From Saccharococcus thermophilus (GTDB taxonomy: Bacteria > Bacillota > Bacilli > Bacillales > Anoxybacillaceae), in NCBI RefSeq assembly GCF_011761475.1, contig NZ_JAASRS010000001.1:2666001-2730000 (forward strand): 64,000 nt of DNA, in the 5' to 3' direction. Below the pieces are notes generated by a model. That model saw only the letters and a program-made list of their open reading frames with translations, ran no database searches and had not been told where the DNA came from. The translations under genes and the position numbers were made by a program. Below are positions 25,246-34,214 of the stretch, piece by piece. Position 1 is the first letter of the stretch. Each line of letters starts with the position of its first letter.

Positions 25246-26421
25246 TCAGGAGGGACGCTTTTGTTTATAAATCGCCCACCTTTTTCCATAACTCACACAC
25301 CGCCATATCCACTCCATTGGCCCAAATTGAAAATGCCGTAGCCACTGCCGGCTGATCACTAACTGTACGCTATAGAGGATAATCGCAAGCAGCGTGCCCG
25401 CAAACATACTCATCTTGCCATACCAGCCAAGTCCATAATGGTAAAACAACATCGTGCAAACGATCGATTGCAGCAAATAGTTTGTCAGCGACATTTTTCC
25501 TATGTACTGGAAAATCATTAATTTTTGTTTCCACCAATTTTTTTGCAATAATAGCAAAATAACCGTCCCATAAAAACACGCTAATGATGTTCCGCCAAAT
25601 ATATGTTGAATATACGCCGTAAACTCGTTGTCTATGGTAAAGTATGGAAGAGTTTTTAAAAATAGTCCCGCTATCAGCGATAGCAATGCTACCTGGCGAA
25701 TAACCCCCGTATAGCGATCCGCTTCCTCGACCCATCGTTTTTGCGCCACATATCCGCCGAACAAGCAAAGCGGCAGCATCGTCGCCACCGTAAACAACAA
25801 CCCTCCCGAGCCGTTGACATACATCCAATCATTCCATCGTTGCCAAAAAATATCGGATAACGTCCCGTTTTGGTAATGATGCAACGCTTTGACCGCCAAC
25901 GCAGCGTTGCCATGATCCGCTCCCTTCGTCCCTTCTAGCCCGCTTGTCATTCCCAATAGCAGTACCACGGAAAAGTGGAGAACGGAAAAACAAATGATCG
26001 CCCCGGCAAGCCATGCGCGCGGCCGGGCATGTGCAAAAAGAAGCAATATTCCTCCCACAAGAGCATAGGAAATTAAAATATCGCCAAACCAAATCAAAAA
26101 AGCATGAATGAGTCCGACCACAAGCAAAAACATGAATCGGCGGGCAAAAATTCGGATAAATGGAAGCTGCCGTTGACGAAGACGGTCACGAAACATGATC
26201 ATGCTAAAGCCAAACAAAAAGGCAAACAATGGATAAAAACTCGCCTCACAAGCAATGTCGATGGCTGTTGCTGTCCAATGGTCCAGTCCGTTGAATCCTT
26301 TCCTATCATATAGTACCGATGAAGAAAAATACGGCATATTCACAAGCAAAATGCCAAGCAGGGCAAAGCCGCGCAGTACATCGATGGCAATAATCCGTTC
26401 TGTATTTGATTGTCCAGCCAT
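25246..26421 (-). CDS. DUF418 family membrane protein
   Basis: A polytopic membrane protein of 391 residues, with about ten hydrophobic helices. It starts with ERIIAIDVLRGFALLGILLV, the typical opening of YeiB/DUF418 proteins, and its C-terminal part (GKMSLTNYLLQSIVCTMLFY onward) is the DUF418 region. Members are thought to be transporters or acyltransferase relatives, but function is unproven. ATG 26421 with AAAGGTG upstream is preferred over a start ten codons earlier. It lies downstream of the acyl-CoA synthetase gene on the same strand, behind a terminator. Confidence 0.75.
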   Translation of the reverse strand: MAGQSNTERIIAIDVLRGFALLGILLVNMPYFSSSVLYDRKGFNGLDHWTATAIDIACEASFYPLFAFLFGFSMIMFRDRLRQRQLPFIRIFARRFMFLLVVGLIHAFLIWFGDILISYALVGGILLLFAHARPRAWLAGAIICFSVLHFSVVLLLGMTSGLEGTKGADHGNAALAVKALHHYQNGTLSDIFWQRWNDWMYVNGSGGLLFTVATMLPLCLFGGYVAQKRWVEEADRYTGVIRQVALLSLIAGLFLKTLPYFTIDNEFTAYIQHIFGGTSLACFYGTVILLLLQKNWWKQKLMIFQYIGKMSLTNYLLQSIVCTMLFYHYGLGWYGKMSMFAGTLLAIILYSVQLVISRQWLRHFQFGPMEWIWRCVSYGKRWAIYKQKRPS

Positions 26422-26453
26422 GTTTTCACCTTTCTTCCTGCCTCGCTTCATAG

Positions 26454-26476
26454 AAAAAAGTCCGCATATCGCGGAC
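26454..26476 (-). terminator. Terminator of the acyl-CoA synthetase gene
   Basis: GTCCGC (26460-26465) pairs with GCGGAC (26471-26476); six T residues follow on the minus strand. It lies within 10 bases of the stop codon. Confidence 0.75.
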
Positions 26477-26484
26477 GTTATTTT

Positions 26485-28077
26485 TTAGTTTACGTAACGG
26501 CCAGTTTTTCCGAGCGAATCCCAATATTGTTTGCGCAAATGAACTTTTTGAATTTTCCCGGACGCCGTTTTTGGCAATTCCTCAACAAATGTAACGCCGG
26601 TAATCGCTTTAAAATGGGCGAGCTTTTCTCGTGAAAAAGCGATTAATTCCTGCTCTGTCACTTCATGTCCCGGGCGCACAACCACAAATGCATGCGGCGT
26701 TTCTCCCCATTTTTCATGCGGAACCGCGATCACCGCTGCTTCCAGCACCGCCGGATGCTCGTACAGCACCCCTTCTACTTCAATCGAAGAAATATTTTCC
26801 CCGCCGCTAATAATAATATCTTTTTTCCGGTCGACAATATCAATATTTCCATATTCATCGACGGTCGCCATATCACCAGTATATAACCAGCCATTGCGAA
26901 TTGTCTCCATCGTTGCCTCTGGATTTTTCCAATACCCTTTCATGACATTGTTACTTCTTATAATGACTTCACCGATCGTTTTTCCATCATGCGGCACTTC
27001 ATCACCGTATTCATCCACCACCTTTACTTCACAACCGATCATCGGATACCCCGCTTTTGCTTTTATACGATATTGTTCTTTCAGCGGCAAATCGCGCAAA
27101 TGGGAGCGGATCGTGGAAATCGTGTTAAGCGGTGAAGACTCGGTCATCCCATACACTTGGATAAACTCCCAGCCAAGCTCTTGTTCCACACGCGTGACAA
27201 ACGCTGGCGGCGGCGCTGAACCGGCAATCACGACGCGGACTGGGTGGCTAATCGTCGGCTTATGCTCATCATAGTACTGCAAAAGCATATTTAATACCGT
27301 CGGTGCCATATGCATGACGCTAACCCGATAGGTTTGAATATAATCAAAAATCACTTTTGGATCAACTTTGCGCAAGCCGATCTGCGTCGCTCCGTTTGCC
27401 GTATAATAAAATGGCGCCCCCCAGCCGTTGACGTGAAACATCGGCAATACATGCAAATGCGTATCTTGATCGGAAACACGGAGATGATGCATCGCAATCA
27501 ACGCATGAAGGTAATTGTTGCGGTGCGTCAGCATCACTCCTTTTGGATTTCCTGTCGTTCCGCTTGTATATAAAAGACTGCATACATCGTTCTCATCGAT
27601 ATCCGGACGGTCAAACAATGTAACCGGATATTGCCCGAGCCATTCATCGTAATCGATTTCATTTGTTTCCTTATTTTTTTGATGAACGATAATCGCCTTT
27701 ACCGTTTGCAGCTGATCTTTAATCGGCACAATTAAGTGGTATAAGTCTTGATCGACAAACAACACTTTGCTTTCGCTATGATTTAAAATAAACAAATAAT
27801 CGTCGGGCTTAAGGCGCGTATTCAGCGGCACCATAATCGCGCCGAGCTGAAAAATGCCGTAAAATCCTTCTAGCATTTCAAGCGTGTTTGGCGCTAAATA
27901 TGCCACGCGGTCCCCTTTTTCTACCCCTAACTGTTTTAGGCCGTGAGAAAGTTGATTTACGCGCTCGCCTAGTTGTCTGTATGTAACTTTTCGTCCGGAA
28001 CAAATCATCGCCGTTTTGTCTCCATACAAGGAAACGGCCCTGTCTAAAAACTGCGTCAACACTAATGGTACATTCAT
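26485..28077 (-). CDS. Fatty-acid (long/medium-chain) acyl-CoA synthetase
   Basis: Activates a carboxylic acid as AMP ester and then CoA thioester. The 530-residue protein is a complete ANL-superfamily enzyme: P-loop [31 protein letters not shown], the hinge region GWLYTGDMATVDEYGNIDIVDRKKD and the C-terminal lysine motif LPKTASGKIQK. Overall layout (LPMFHVNGWGAPF) is like AlkK/fadD3-type fatty acyl-CoA ligases, so substrate chain length is open. No FadR-type operator was found upstream, in contrast to lcfB at 54-56 kb. Confidence 0.85.
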   Translation of the reverse strand: MNVPLVLTQFLDRAVSLYGDKTAMICSGRKVTYRQLGERVNQLSHGLKQLGVEKGDRVAYLAPNTLEMLEGFYGIFQLGAIMVPLNTRLKPDDYLFILNHSESKVLFVDQDLYHLIVPIKDQLQTVKAIIVHQKNKETNEIDYDEWLGQYPVTLFDRPDIDENDVCSLLYTSGTTGNPKGVMLTHRNNYLHALIAMHHLRVSDQDTHLHVLPMFHVNGWGAPFYYTANGATQIGLRKVDPKVIFDYIQTYRVSVMHMAPTVLNMLLQYYDEHKPTISHPVRVVIAGSAPPPAFVTRVEQELGWEFIQVYGMTESSPLNTISTIRSHLRDLPLKEQYRIKAKAGYPMIGCEVKVVDEYGDEVPHDGKTIGEVIIRSNNVMKGYWKNPEATMETIRNGWLYTGDMATVDEYGNIDIVDRKKDIIISGGENISSIEVEGVLYEHPAVLEAAVIAVPHEKWGETPHAFVVVRPGHEVTEQELIAFSREKLAHFKAITGVTFVEELPKTASGKIQKVHLRKQYWDSLGKTGRYVN

Positions 28078-28172
28078 TCTCCCATCTCCTAATTATATTT
28101 TAGAAAATTCACAATTATAGTATATATAATTTTTCACAAAAGAAAAAGATGGTCTTTGTCCGTCATGACCAT

Positions 28173-28397
28173 CTAATTATTTCCTTTCACCCCTGCGTCT
28201 GACACATCAGGATCGAATAGATTAACTACACTGCAAAACGTATTCGTCTGCAGAAAATCACCTGAATTTGCTCCTCCTGCCCCCGAATTTGTTTTCGTTG
28301 TACTTTTCGGAGCGATTTGCAGCACATCTCCCATATTGACCGTGCCATTTCCGCTCACGTTTGTTACTTTAATTCCGCCAATGATCATTGCCGGCAT
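28173..28397 (-). CDS. GerPF-like spore germination protein (extra copy, divergent)
   Basis: A 74-residue relative of GerPF/GerPA: opening MPAMIIGGIKVTNVSGNGTV, GDVLQIAPKSTTKT, GSGGANSGDF-like Gly/Ser loop and a DPDVSD tail ending in GNN. Its ATG at 28397 is spaced 8 bases from AAGGAG; an upstream GTG is rejected. It is transcribed away from the gerP operon, from a sigma-K-like promoter. GerP proteins sit in the spore coat and help germinants reach their receptors; the special role of this copy is unknown. Confidence 0.8.
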   Translation of the reverse strand: MPAMIIGGIKVTNVSGNGTVNMGDVLQIAPKSTTKTNSGAGGANSGDFLQTNTFCSVVNLFDPDVSDAGVKGNN

Positions 28398-28445
28398 CAC
28401 TCATTCTCCTTCTCATTTTTTTCTTATAGAGAGTAGTTTAGTTAT

Positions 28446-28454
28446 TAATATATG
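28446..28454 (-). promoter_or_regulatory. Sigma-K-like -10 element for the divergent GerPF-like gene
   Basis: On the minus strand this reads CATATATTA, a full match to the CATAnnnTA consensus of sigma-K, 49 bases before the start codon. The -35 region (AGC at the expected spacing) is only a partial match to the AC-type consensus. Confidence 0.5.
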
Positions 28455-28494
28455 ACCAAAAAATAGATTCGCTTGGACATCCATCCTATATTGA

Positions 28495-28522
28495 ACCGTT
28501 TTCCTTTCCTATTCATACACTG
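28495..28522 (+). promoter_or_regulatory. Sigma-K-like promoter for the rightward extra GerPF-like gene
   Basis: ACC (28495-28497), a 16-base spacer and CATACACTG (28514-28522) resemble the sigma-K consensus, with the same spacing as the promoter before gerPA. Confidence 0.55.
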
Positions 28523-28554
28523 ACAGTAAACAATGACCAAAAGGGGGGAGCCGT

Positions 28555-28779
28555 ATGCCTTCGTTTGTTAGCGGTCCAATTAAAATTACGACTGTGAGCG
28601 GAGATGGTACCGTGAATTTTGGGGATGTATTGCAAATTGCCCCGAAAAGCACGCTAAAATCTAACACGGGCTCCGGCGGAAGCAATAACGGCGATTTTTT
28701 ACAAACCAACACGTTTGTCAGTTTTACAAATACAGGAGATCCTGACGTCGCCGATTCTAACAATGTGGCAAACAACTAG
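28555..28779 (+). CDS. GerPF-like spore germination protein (extra copy, upstream of gerPA)
   Basis: A 74-residue protein nearly parallel to the divergent copy: SGPIKITTVSGDGTVNFGDV, LQIAPKSTLKS, GSGGSNNGDFLQTNTF and a DPDVADS tail ending NN. GGGGGGAG precedes the ATG. It has its own sigma-K-like promoter and no terminator before gerPA, so it may be co-transcribed with the gerP operon. B. subtilis gerP starts with gerPA, so this is an addition. Confidence 0.85.
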   Translation: MPSFVSGPIKITTVSGDGTVNFGDVLQIAPKSTLKSNTGSGGSNNGDFLQTNTFVSFTNTGDPDVADSNNVANN

Positions 28780-28786
28780 AACGCTC

Positions 28787-28814
28787 ACCTTTTTGCTGCT
28801 GTGCCCATACACTA
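28787..28814 (+). promoter_or_regulatory. Sigma-K-like promoter of the gerP operon
   Basis: ACC (28787-28789), 16 bases, then CATACACTA (28806-28814), a perfect CATAnnnTA -10 element, 33 bases before the gerPA start. gerP in Bacillus is a late mother-cell operon, in agreement. Confidence 0.65.
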
Positions 28815-28846
28815 ATGGTAAGACATAAAAGAAAGGTGCATGCCTT

Positions 28847-29068
28847 ATGCCAGCATTTGTCGGAGTTGTCAAATTAAATAGCATTTCAAGCAGCGGCGTG
28901 TTTCATATTGGAGACGTGTTTGCGATTTCGCCCCAAAGCGTTGCCAAAACCTTTGCCGGCGCCGGCTCGTTTAACACGGGGGATGGTCTGCATGTTTACA
29001 ACTATTATAGCAATACAAATGTCAATGACGCGGATATTGCCGATGAAAATGTGGTAGCCAACGTTTAA
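28847..29068 (+). CDS. gerPA: Spore germination protein GerPA
   Basis: 73 residues: [54 protein letters not shown] and an [12 protein letters not shown] end. First gene of the six-gene gerP operon, whose products are needed for normal permeability of the spore coat to small germinants. GAAAGGTG precedes the ATG. gerPB follows 14 bases later. Confidence 0.88.
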   Translation: MPAFVGVVKLNSISSSGVFHIGDVFAISPQSVAKTFAGAGSFNTGDGLHVYNYYSNTNVNDADIADENVVANV

Positions 29069-29082
29069 AGGAGGAGAAGAAA

Positions 29083-29307
29083 TTGAATTTTTACATTAAT
29101 CAAAGTATATGTATTTACCAATTGAAAATTGGCTCTGTCACGAACTCATCCGTACTGCAAATCGGCAGCGCAGGCAGCATCCAAGCGCTTTCTACATTAA
29201 TGAACACAGGAGGGTACACGGAACCTGCTCCAGAGGCGGCCGTTACCGCTCCGCTTGTAGGAGAAGCAGTCGGTCCTCTCGTCCCACTTCAATCAGCAGG
29301 ACGCTAG
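29083..29307 (+). CDS. gerPB: Spore germination protein GerPB
   Basis: 74 residues starting at TTG 29083 behind AAGGAGGAG. MNFYINQSICIYQLKIGSVT and SSVLQIGSAGSIQALS are typical of GerPB; the second half is Ala/Pro-rich (EPAPEAAVTAPLVGEAVG). It lies between gerPA and gerPC. Confidence 0.85.
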   Translation: MNFYINQSICIYQLKIGSVTNSSVLQIGSAGSIQALSTLMNTGGYTEPAPEAAVTAPLVGEAVGPLVPLQSAGR

Positions 29308-29319
29308 AAAATCATAAAA

Positions 29320-29991
29320 ATGGTGATGACAACAACTGGTCGTCCATATATTGAAATAAGAAGGGACTTTGGAGAGGATGAGTTCACGATTATGTTCCTA
29401 TATGATTATTTGGTAAAGCTACGGCGCTATGTCTCATGGCAAACCAAAAAAATACAGACGTTAGAACAGCGGCTTCTCCTCCTAGAAAACCAGTTAAAAG
29501 AACTGGAACAGCAACCACGCACTACTATTGAACGAATCGAATATAAATTTGATCAATTAAAAGTGGAAACATTGGAAGGAACGTTAAATATCGGCATTAC
29601 TCCTAACGGGGTTGGCAACGCTATCGAAGATTTTGCCGTTCAACCACAACAAACAGTCGTTCCGAAGCCGGAACCCGTCTTATTCCGCAACATTCAAGAA
29701 AAAGTTCATGCTTATTTAGAAAAGGAAGCAAAGGAGACGATAAAAAGATTCGAAAAACAGTACGCACATCGTCTTGATGACACGTATCGGCATTTTATTT
29801 TGCAAGACATTGCCCGACAAGTAGACGAACGAATTCGTTTTTATTTGCATCAAAAAATGAATAACGGATACGTTCCTACATCCGACAATGATGAGACCGT
29901 CGTAAACGAAATTTTTCAAAAAATAAAGGCGGATATTGAACAATCGATTGACATGTTTCTGAAACATCTGCCAAAACAAGGGGGAGAATGA
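29320..29991 (+). CDS. gerPC: Spore germination protein GerPC
   Basis: A 223-residue, charged, largely helical protein with an N-terminal coiled coil (LRRYVSWQTKKIQTLEQRLL to KELEQQ, about 30-65) and the GerPC segment LKVETLEGTLNIGITPNG (about 74-91). Its start is ATG 29320 or 29326; neither has a strong ribosome binding site. The stop overlaps the gerPD start. Confidence 0.85.
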   Translation: MVMTTTGRPYIEIRRDFGEDEFTIMFLYDYLVKLRRYVSWQTKKIQTLEQRLLLLENQLKELEQQPRTTIERIEYKFDQLKVETLEGTLNIGITPNGVGNAIEDFAVQPQQTVVPKPEPVLFRNIQEKVHAYLEKEAKETIKRFEKQYAHRLDDTYRHFILQDIARQVDERIRFYLHQKMNNGYVPTSDNDETVVNEIFQKIKADIEQSIDMFLKHLPKQGGE

Positions 29992-30176
29992 TGAATTATA
30001 TTGTGATCAACCGTGATGTTCATGTTGGCGATATTCATTTAATAGCTGTAACAAGCTCCGCCATTTTTTTAATCGGCGATGCGGATGTCATTAATCTCGC
30101 GTCCGCTTTTGACACTCCTCCAGAATCATTAATCATCGGACCGTTCGTTCCGCTCATCCAAAGAGGAGGGCAGTGA
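29991..30176 (+). CDS. gerPD: Spore germination protein GerPD
   Basis: About 61 residues: NYIVINRDVHVGDIHLIAVT, SAIFLIGDADVINLAS and the end IIGPFVPL are typical of GerPD. The second of two adjacent ATGs is preferred because GGGGGAG lies four bases before it. It overlaps both neighbours by a base or so. Confidence 0.85.
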   Translation: MNYIVINRDVHVGDIHLIAVTSSAIFLIGDADVINLASAFDTPPESLIIGPFVPLIQRGGQ

Positions 30177-30595
30177 TGAAACGAACATCGATCGTCCAAT
30201 TCTTTCATGGGGAAACGCTCCTCTTTAGTTCCGTTTTACAGATTGGCGACTCACAAAACATTGCTTCCCGTGCTCGCGTTTTAGCTGTTCAGCGGCAATA
30301 TGAGCTGTTTTTTGGAAACGAAGGTGAAAGCAGCTTTCCTATTTTTACAAAACCGATTCCAAAAATTCAATCGGACCGCCGAAACCTTTCGCTGCAAACA
30401 CTTCATCAATCTCCCGTTATCTCCGTCCGTTCCATTCGTGTATTAGCGGCTTCCACTGCCGGTGTGGTGCATATCGGTTCAACCTCTACCGTTGATGCGG
30501 AAGCAAGAATTAAACATATCCGCCAGCTTGCGCCGAATTCTTCAGCACCTTCTATGGGAAATACACAAACAACCTCACCAAAGGATGAGAAATAA
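30176..30595 (+). CDS. gerPE: Spore germination protein GerPE
   Basis: 139 residues from ATG 30176, with GGAGGGCA upstream. It has two related halves, each with the GerP pattern of a strand followed by VLQIGDS or VVHIGST (SSVLQIGDSQNI, AGVVHIGSTSTVDAEAR). The TAA overlaps the ATG of gerPF as TAATG. Confidence 0.82.
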   Translation: MKRTSIVQFFHGETLLFSSVLQIGDSQNIASRARVLAVQRQYELFFGNEGESSFPIFTKPIPKIQSDRRNLSLQTLHQSPVISVRSIRVLAASTAGVVHIGSTSTVDAEARIKHIRQLAPNSSAPSMGNTQTTSPKDEK

Positions 30596-30816
30596 TGCCT
30601 TCTGTCGTCGGACCCATTAAAATTAATAATGTCAGCAGTGGCGCGGTTGTCCAAATGGGAGATTGCCTGTATATCGCGCCGAAAGTAGCAACCAAAACAA
30701 TGGCTGGTTCGGGAGGATTCAATACGGGCGATTTTGTCATTACAAACACCGGCATCAGTTTAACAAACACGTTTGACCCTGACGCGTTTGACAGCAATGT
30801 CGCTGCCAATAACTAA
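30595..30816 (+). CDS. gerPF: Spore germination protein GerPF
   Basis: 73 residues: PSVVGPIKINNVSSGAVVQM, GDCLYIAPKVATKT, GSGGFNTGDFVITNTG and a DPDAFDSN tail ending ANN. Last gene of the operon, converging with sbcC. The two extra GerPF-like genes upstream resemble it in length and layout. Confidence 0.88.
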   Translation: MPSVVGPIKINNVSSGAVVQMGDCLYIAPKVATKTMAGSGGFNTGDFVITNTGISLTNTFDPDAFDSNVAANN

Positions 30817-30852
30817 CAAAGCCGCCGTTTCAAAAAAAAGCAGGCGGCTTTG
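30817..30852. terminator. Hairpin between gerPF and sbcC
   Basis: CAAAGCCGCC (30817-30826) pairs with GGCGGCTTTG (30843-30852) between two convergent genes. T-runs are short, so termination is likely but not certain. Confidence 0.6.
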
Positions 30853-30866
30853 CATGTATATAGCAG

Positions 30867-33800
30867 TTACATGACTTCTAATCTCACTCTCGTTCCGCGT
30901 CCGCCCGGCTCTGCCGGCTCGACAATCAGCCGTTTCGGCAAACGGGCGCGAATTTCCTGCACATGGCTAATGACTCCAATGGAAAGCCGCTGCATGTGAA
31001 GCTTCTCCAGTGCAGAAATCACGGTGTCAAGAAGCTCGGCATCGAGCGTGCCAAATCCTTCATCCAAAAAGAAAAACCGCAGCGGATATTCTCCGCGCAA
31101 TTGAATTTGCGCCGATAACGCCAAAGCAAGCGACAATGACGTCAAAAACGTTTCTCCTCCTGACAGAGTGGTCACCGGCCGCTTGACGCCGCCGTTGGCG
31201 TCATCGCGGATCAAAAACCCCCCTTGTGAGTCGATTTCGAGCGAATAGCGCTGTCTGGTTAACGAGCGCAACCGTTCCGATGCCATTCTTGTTACTTGAA
31301 TAAGCTGCTCCTCCGCCATAAATTCGACAAAGCTGTTTCCTCTTAAAATCGATTGCAAATGTTTATAGCGATCTATCAACGCAGTTAGTTGCTCCTGCTT
31401 TTTCTCCAATTCGATAAACCGCTGATGTTTTTTCGCCAACTCCTCTACTTTCGTTTGCGCGGCACCTAATTGATGCATCGCATCATCCACTTGCTGCTTG
31501 ATCTCCGTGTATACTGCCTGCAGCTCTTCCCATTGTTCCTTCTCAATCGTTTCCCCTTGCATCACTTCCGCCAGCTGCCCGAGGCGATGCTGTACTTGTT
31601 GCACCTTCTGCCAATAGTTGTCGATCGCCTGCTTCCATTCGACATATACTTCCTCTGCAACTTTTGCATCTTTTACCTCTTTTTCATCGACAAATGCCGT
31701 TTTCTGCAACTCTTGAAGCCAGCGTGATTTCGCCTCTTCATACCGCGCTTTTCCTTCCTCTAGCGACTGCCCGGCCGCTTTTTCTTCCGCTTCTAATGTT
31801 TGATATTGTTTTTGCGCATCTCTCCATGCCTGATAAGCTTGTTCTTCCTCTTCTTGTAAACGGCGCAGTTGCTCTGCTACTTGGCGAAGCTGCTCTTCAA
31901 TCTGTTTGGTTCCTGCTTTTTCTACTAATTGCTGCTGATAGTCCTCCATTAGCTTTCTTTTCGTTTGGCATAACGAAACGAGGCGCACTTTTTCTGTTTC
32001 CAGCTTCCGTTCTTCCTCTGCCAGCCGTTCTTTTTCCCGCAATTTATTTTCAAGAAACGGAACGCTGTCATCAATCCGCTTTTGCAAATTGCGGACCATC
32101 TCTTCATGCTCGCGCATTTGTTTTCGCAGTTCATCGATCGCTGTCAGGGAAAAGTCAGGATATTTTTCCCGCCAGTTTGTCTCTAGCTGATTATATTCGT
32201 TCACACGGTGCTGCCATTCGCTCTGCAGCTGTTGTATATCTTTTTCCAACAGTTGGATTTCCTGCTTGGTTGCCTGCTGCGCCGAGTCGGCGTTGCGCCA
32301 TTGCTGCAATGTTTGCTGAGCGGCTTCTTTTAATTGCAGGCAGTCTTGTTGAAGCGCCCTTGCTTCCACGGTAATATCGACATTCTCTTCTACCTTCCAT
32401 TGGCTAACATCCAGGCGCTCAAAGGTCCATTCATTGCTGACAAACTGCGCGAGCTGCTCCAGCTGGGCTTTGAGGGAAAGCAGCGTTTGCATATCCACTT
32501 GCCCTTGTTTGCGATGTTGTTCGATGATCGCGATGTTCTCCTCGCTAACCGGGACAGCGTGTACATATGGATGCGGGTGTTCGCAGGAACCGCAAACAGG
32601 GCACGGCTCCCCATGACGGAGCTGTTTCGCAAGCATGGCGGCCAATTCCGCCGTTTTCGCCTCCTCAACTTTTTTCCGCTCTTGCTCGAGCTGTTGTTCA
32701 TACCGGTATAGGCGCTTTTCTAGCTGCCATTGACGCTCGCATACGAGGTGATACGTTTTTTCGATGCGTTGAAATAAAATATGTAATTTCTCTTTTGCTG
32801 TTTCCGCATACCGCTTTCTTTTTTCCCATTCTTTGTTTGCCTGCTCCCATGTCTGCTGCTTTTGTGTCAGCTGTTGCTGCGTATCGCGGAGTGCGTCTGC
32901 CGCTCTTTCGATTTTTTGCTTTTCATCATACGCCTGCTCGATCCGTTCTTTTTGCTCGAGCAAACGTGTGTACTTTTGCAGCTCTTCTTTTAGCGTTTGC
33001 TGTTTGGCCAAGCCGCGCTCGTACCATTTTTCTGCTTCCCGTCGCTGTTCTGCTATTTTTTGTTCTTCTAATTCGATAAAGTGAATTTGTTTTTCGAGTT
33101 CGCTAATTTCCGCTTCTAGTGCGCGGATTTGCCGTGCCAATTGCTGAGCTTGCGTCAGTTGCTCCCTTTTTGCAAGCAGAAGAGGTTCTTGAGAAAACTT
33201 CGCCTGGCGGATGTTCTCATAACGCCGCACCGCCTGTTCGTAAAGCGCTTGCGCCTGCATGAGCTTCTGCTGCAGCTCTTTTTGTTTGACGGCGGCGCTG
33301 TCGATAAAATGAAGCGCTTGTATATACTGTTCCCAATACGGCCATATCCGTTCCGCCTGCTCCGCCCGGTCTTTTTTCATTTCTAACAAGCGAATGTATG
33401 ATTCTTGTTCCGTAAGGTACGCTAGCTCCGCTTCAAGCTCTTCTTTTTCCTTTTGCCACGTCCATAACTGTTTGGCCCGTTCTACCGTTTTCTCCATATC
33501 ATGCAACTCTTTTTTCCGCTTTTGCAGCAGCTTCTGCAACGTGTGGAACTGCTGCTTCGCCTGTTCCAACGCTTCTTTGGACGCATCGCCCAACCCAGCT
33601 TTTTCGGCAGCGACCTCGCTCCATTCATTCGAAAGCGCAGCCAACTTTTCTTTTAGCTTTTTATTCAACCGGTCACCATACGGTTCCAGATGGAAAAGAC
33701 GCTGCAACATTTGCCGCCGTTCGGCGCCTTTTAACGATAAAAATTCGGCAAATTTTCCTTGCGGTAGCACGACGGCGCGCGTGAAATCTTTCATCGTCAG

Positions 33801-34214
33801 CCCAAGCAGCCGCTCGATCGCTTGATTGACGTCCGTTAACTTATCAGCGAGCACCACCTGCTCCTCTCCATGCTCGATCAAACGGCAAATGGCGCTTTTC
33901 GTCCGCCATTCATCCCCTCTTTTAAAACTGCGCTCTACCGTATATCGCTTCGTGCAAACGGCATTTTCTAGCTCAAAAGTGAAAGAAACAAACAGCTCGT
34001 TTTCGGCATGGTTCATAATCCCCTGTGTGTGGTTTGGCGCCCGTTCGACACTGCCAAATAAGGCGAGCGTCATCGCATCTAAAATCGTCGATTTACCGCT
34101 TCCCGTCGGGCCGAAAATGCCGAAAACGCCGCCTTCGCATAAAGTTTGAAAATCGATCGTTTGCTTCTCGCGGAAGCTATGCAGCCCCGCGATCGTCAAC
34201 GAAATTGGCTTCAT
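30867..34214 (-). CDS. sbcC: Exonuclease SbcC, ATPase subunit
   Basis: ATPase partner of the SbcCD (Mre11-Rad50 type) nuclease that opens DNA hairpins and processes protein-blocked ends. 1,115 residues: Walker A GPTGSGKST near residue 37, two long coiled-coil arms rich in Gln, Glu and Lys, the zinc hook CPVCG midway (near 540), and at the C-terminus the signature TLSGGETF and Walker B FFLDEGFGTLD. Its ATG overlaps the sbcD stop by four bases. Last gene of the leftward addB-addA-sbcD-sbcC run. Confidence 0.93.
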   Translation of the reverse strand: MKPISLTIAGLHSFREKQTIDFQTLCEGGVFGIFGPTGSGKSTILDAMTLALFGSVERAPNHTQGIMNHAENELFVSFTFELENAVCTKRYTVERSFKRGDEWRTKSAICRLIEHGEEQVVLADKLTDVNQAIERLLGLTMKDFTRAVVLPQGKFAEFLSLKGAERRQMLQRLFHLEPYGDRLNKKLKEKLAALSNEWSEVAAEKAGLGDASKEALEQAKQQFHTLQKLLQKRKKELHDMEKTVERAKQLWTWQKEKEELEAELAYLTEQESYIRLLEMKKDRAEQAERIWPYWEQYIQALHFIDSAAVKQKELQQKLMQAQALYEQAVRRYENIRQAKFSQEPLLLAKREQLTQAQQLARQIRALEAEISELEKQIHFIELEEQKIAEQRREAEKWYERGLAKQQTLKEELQKYTRLLEQKERIEQAYDEKQKIERAADALRDTQQQLTQKQQTWEQANKEWEKRKRYAETAKEKLHILFQRIEKTYHLVCERQWQLEKRLYRYEQQLEQERKKVEEAKTAELAAMLAKQLRHGEPCPVCGSCEHPHPYVHAVPVSEENIAIIEQHRKQGQVDMQTLLSLKAQLEQLAQFVSNEWTFERLDVSQWKVEENVDITVEARALQQDCLQLKEAAQQTLQQWRNADSAQQATKQEIQLLEKDIQQLQSEWQHRVNEYNQLETNWREKYPDFSLTAIDELRKQMREHEEMVRNLQKRIDDSVPFLENKLREKERLAEEERKLETEKVRLVSLCQTKRKLMEDYQQQLVEKAGTKQIEEQLRQVAEQLRRLQEEEEQAYQAWRDAQKQYQTLEAEEKAAGQSLEEGKARYEEAKSRWLQELQKTAFVDEKEVKDAKVAEEVYVEWKQAIDNYWQKVQQVQHRLGQLAEVMQGETIEKEQWEELQAVYTEIKQQVDDAMHQLGAAQTKVEELAKKHQRFIELEKKQEQLTALIDRYKHLQSILRGNSFVEFMAEEQLIQVTRMASERLRSLTRQRYSLEIDSQGGFLIRDDANGGVKRPVTTLSGGETFLTSLSLALALSAQIQLRGEYPLRFFFLDEGFGTLDAELLDTVISALEKLHMQRLSIGVISHVQEIRARLPKRLIVEPAEPGGRGTRVRLEVM

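Noticed and set aside
31664-32374. 236-codon rightward frame inside sbcC
   Set aside because: It lies opposite the coiled-coil coding region of sbcC, whose biased codons yield long antisense frames rich in Leu and Phe.
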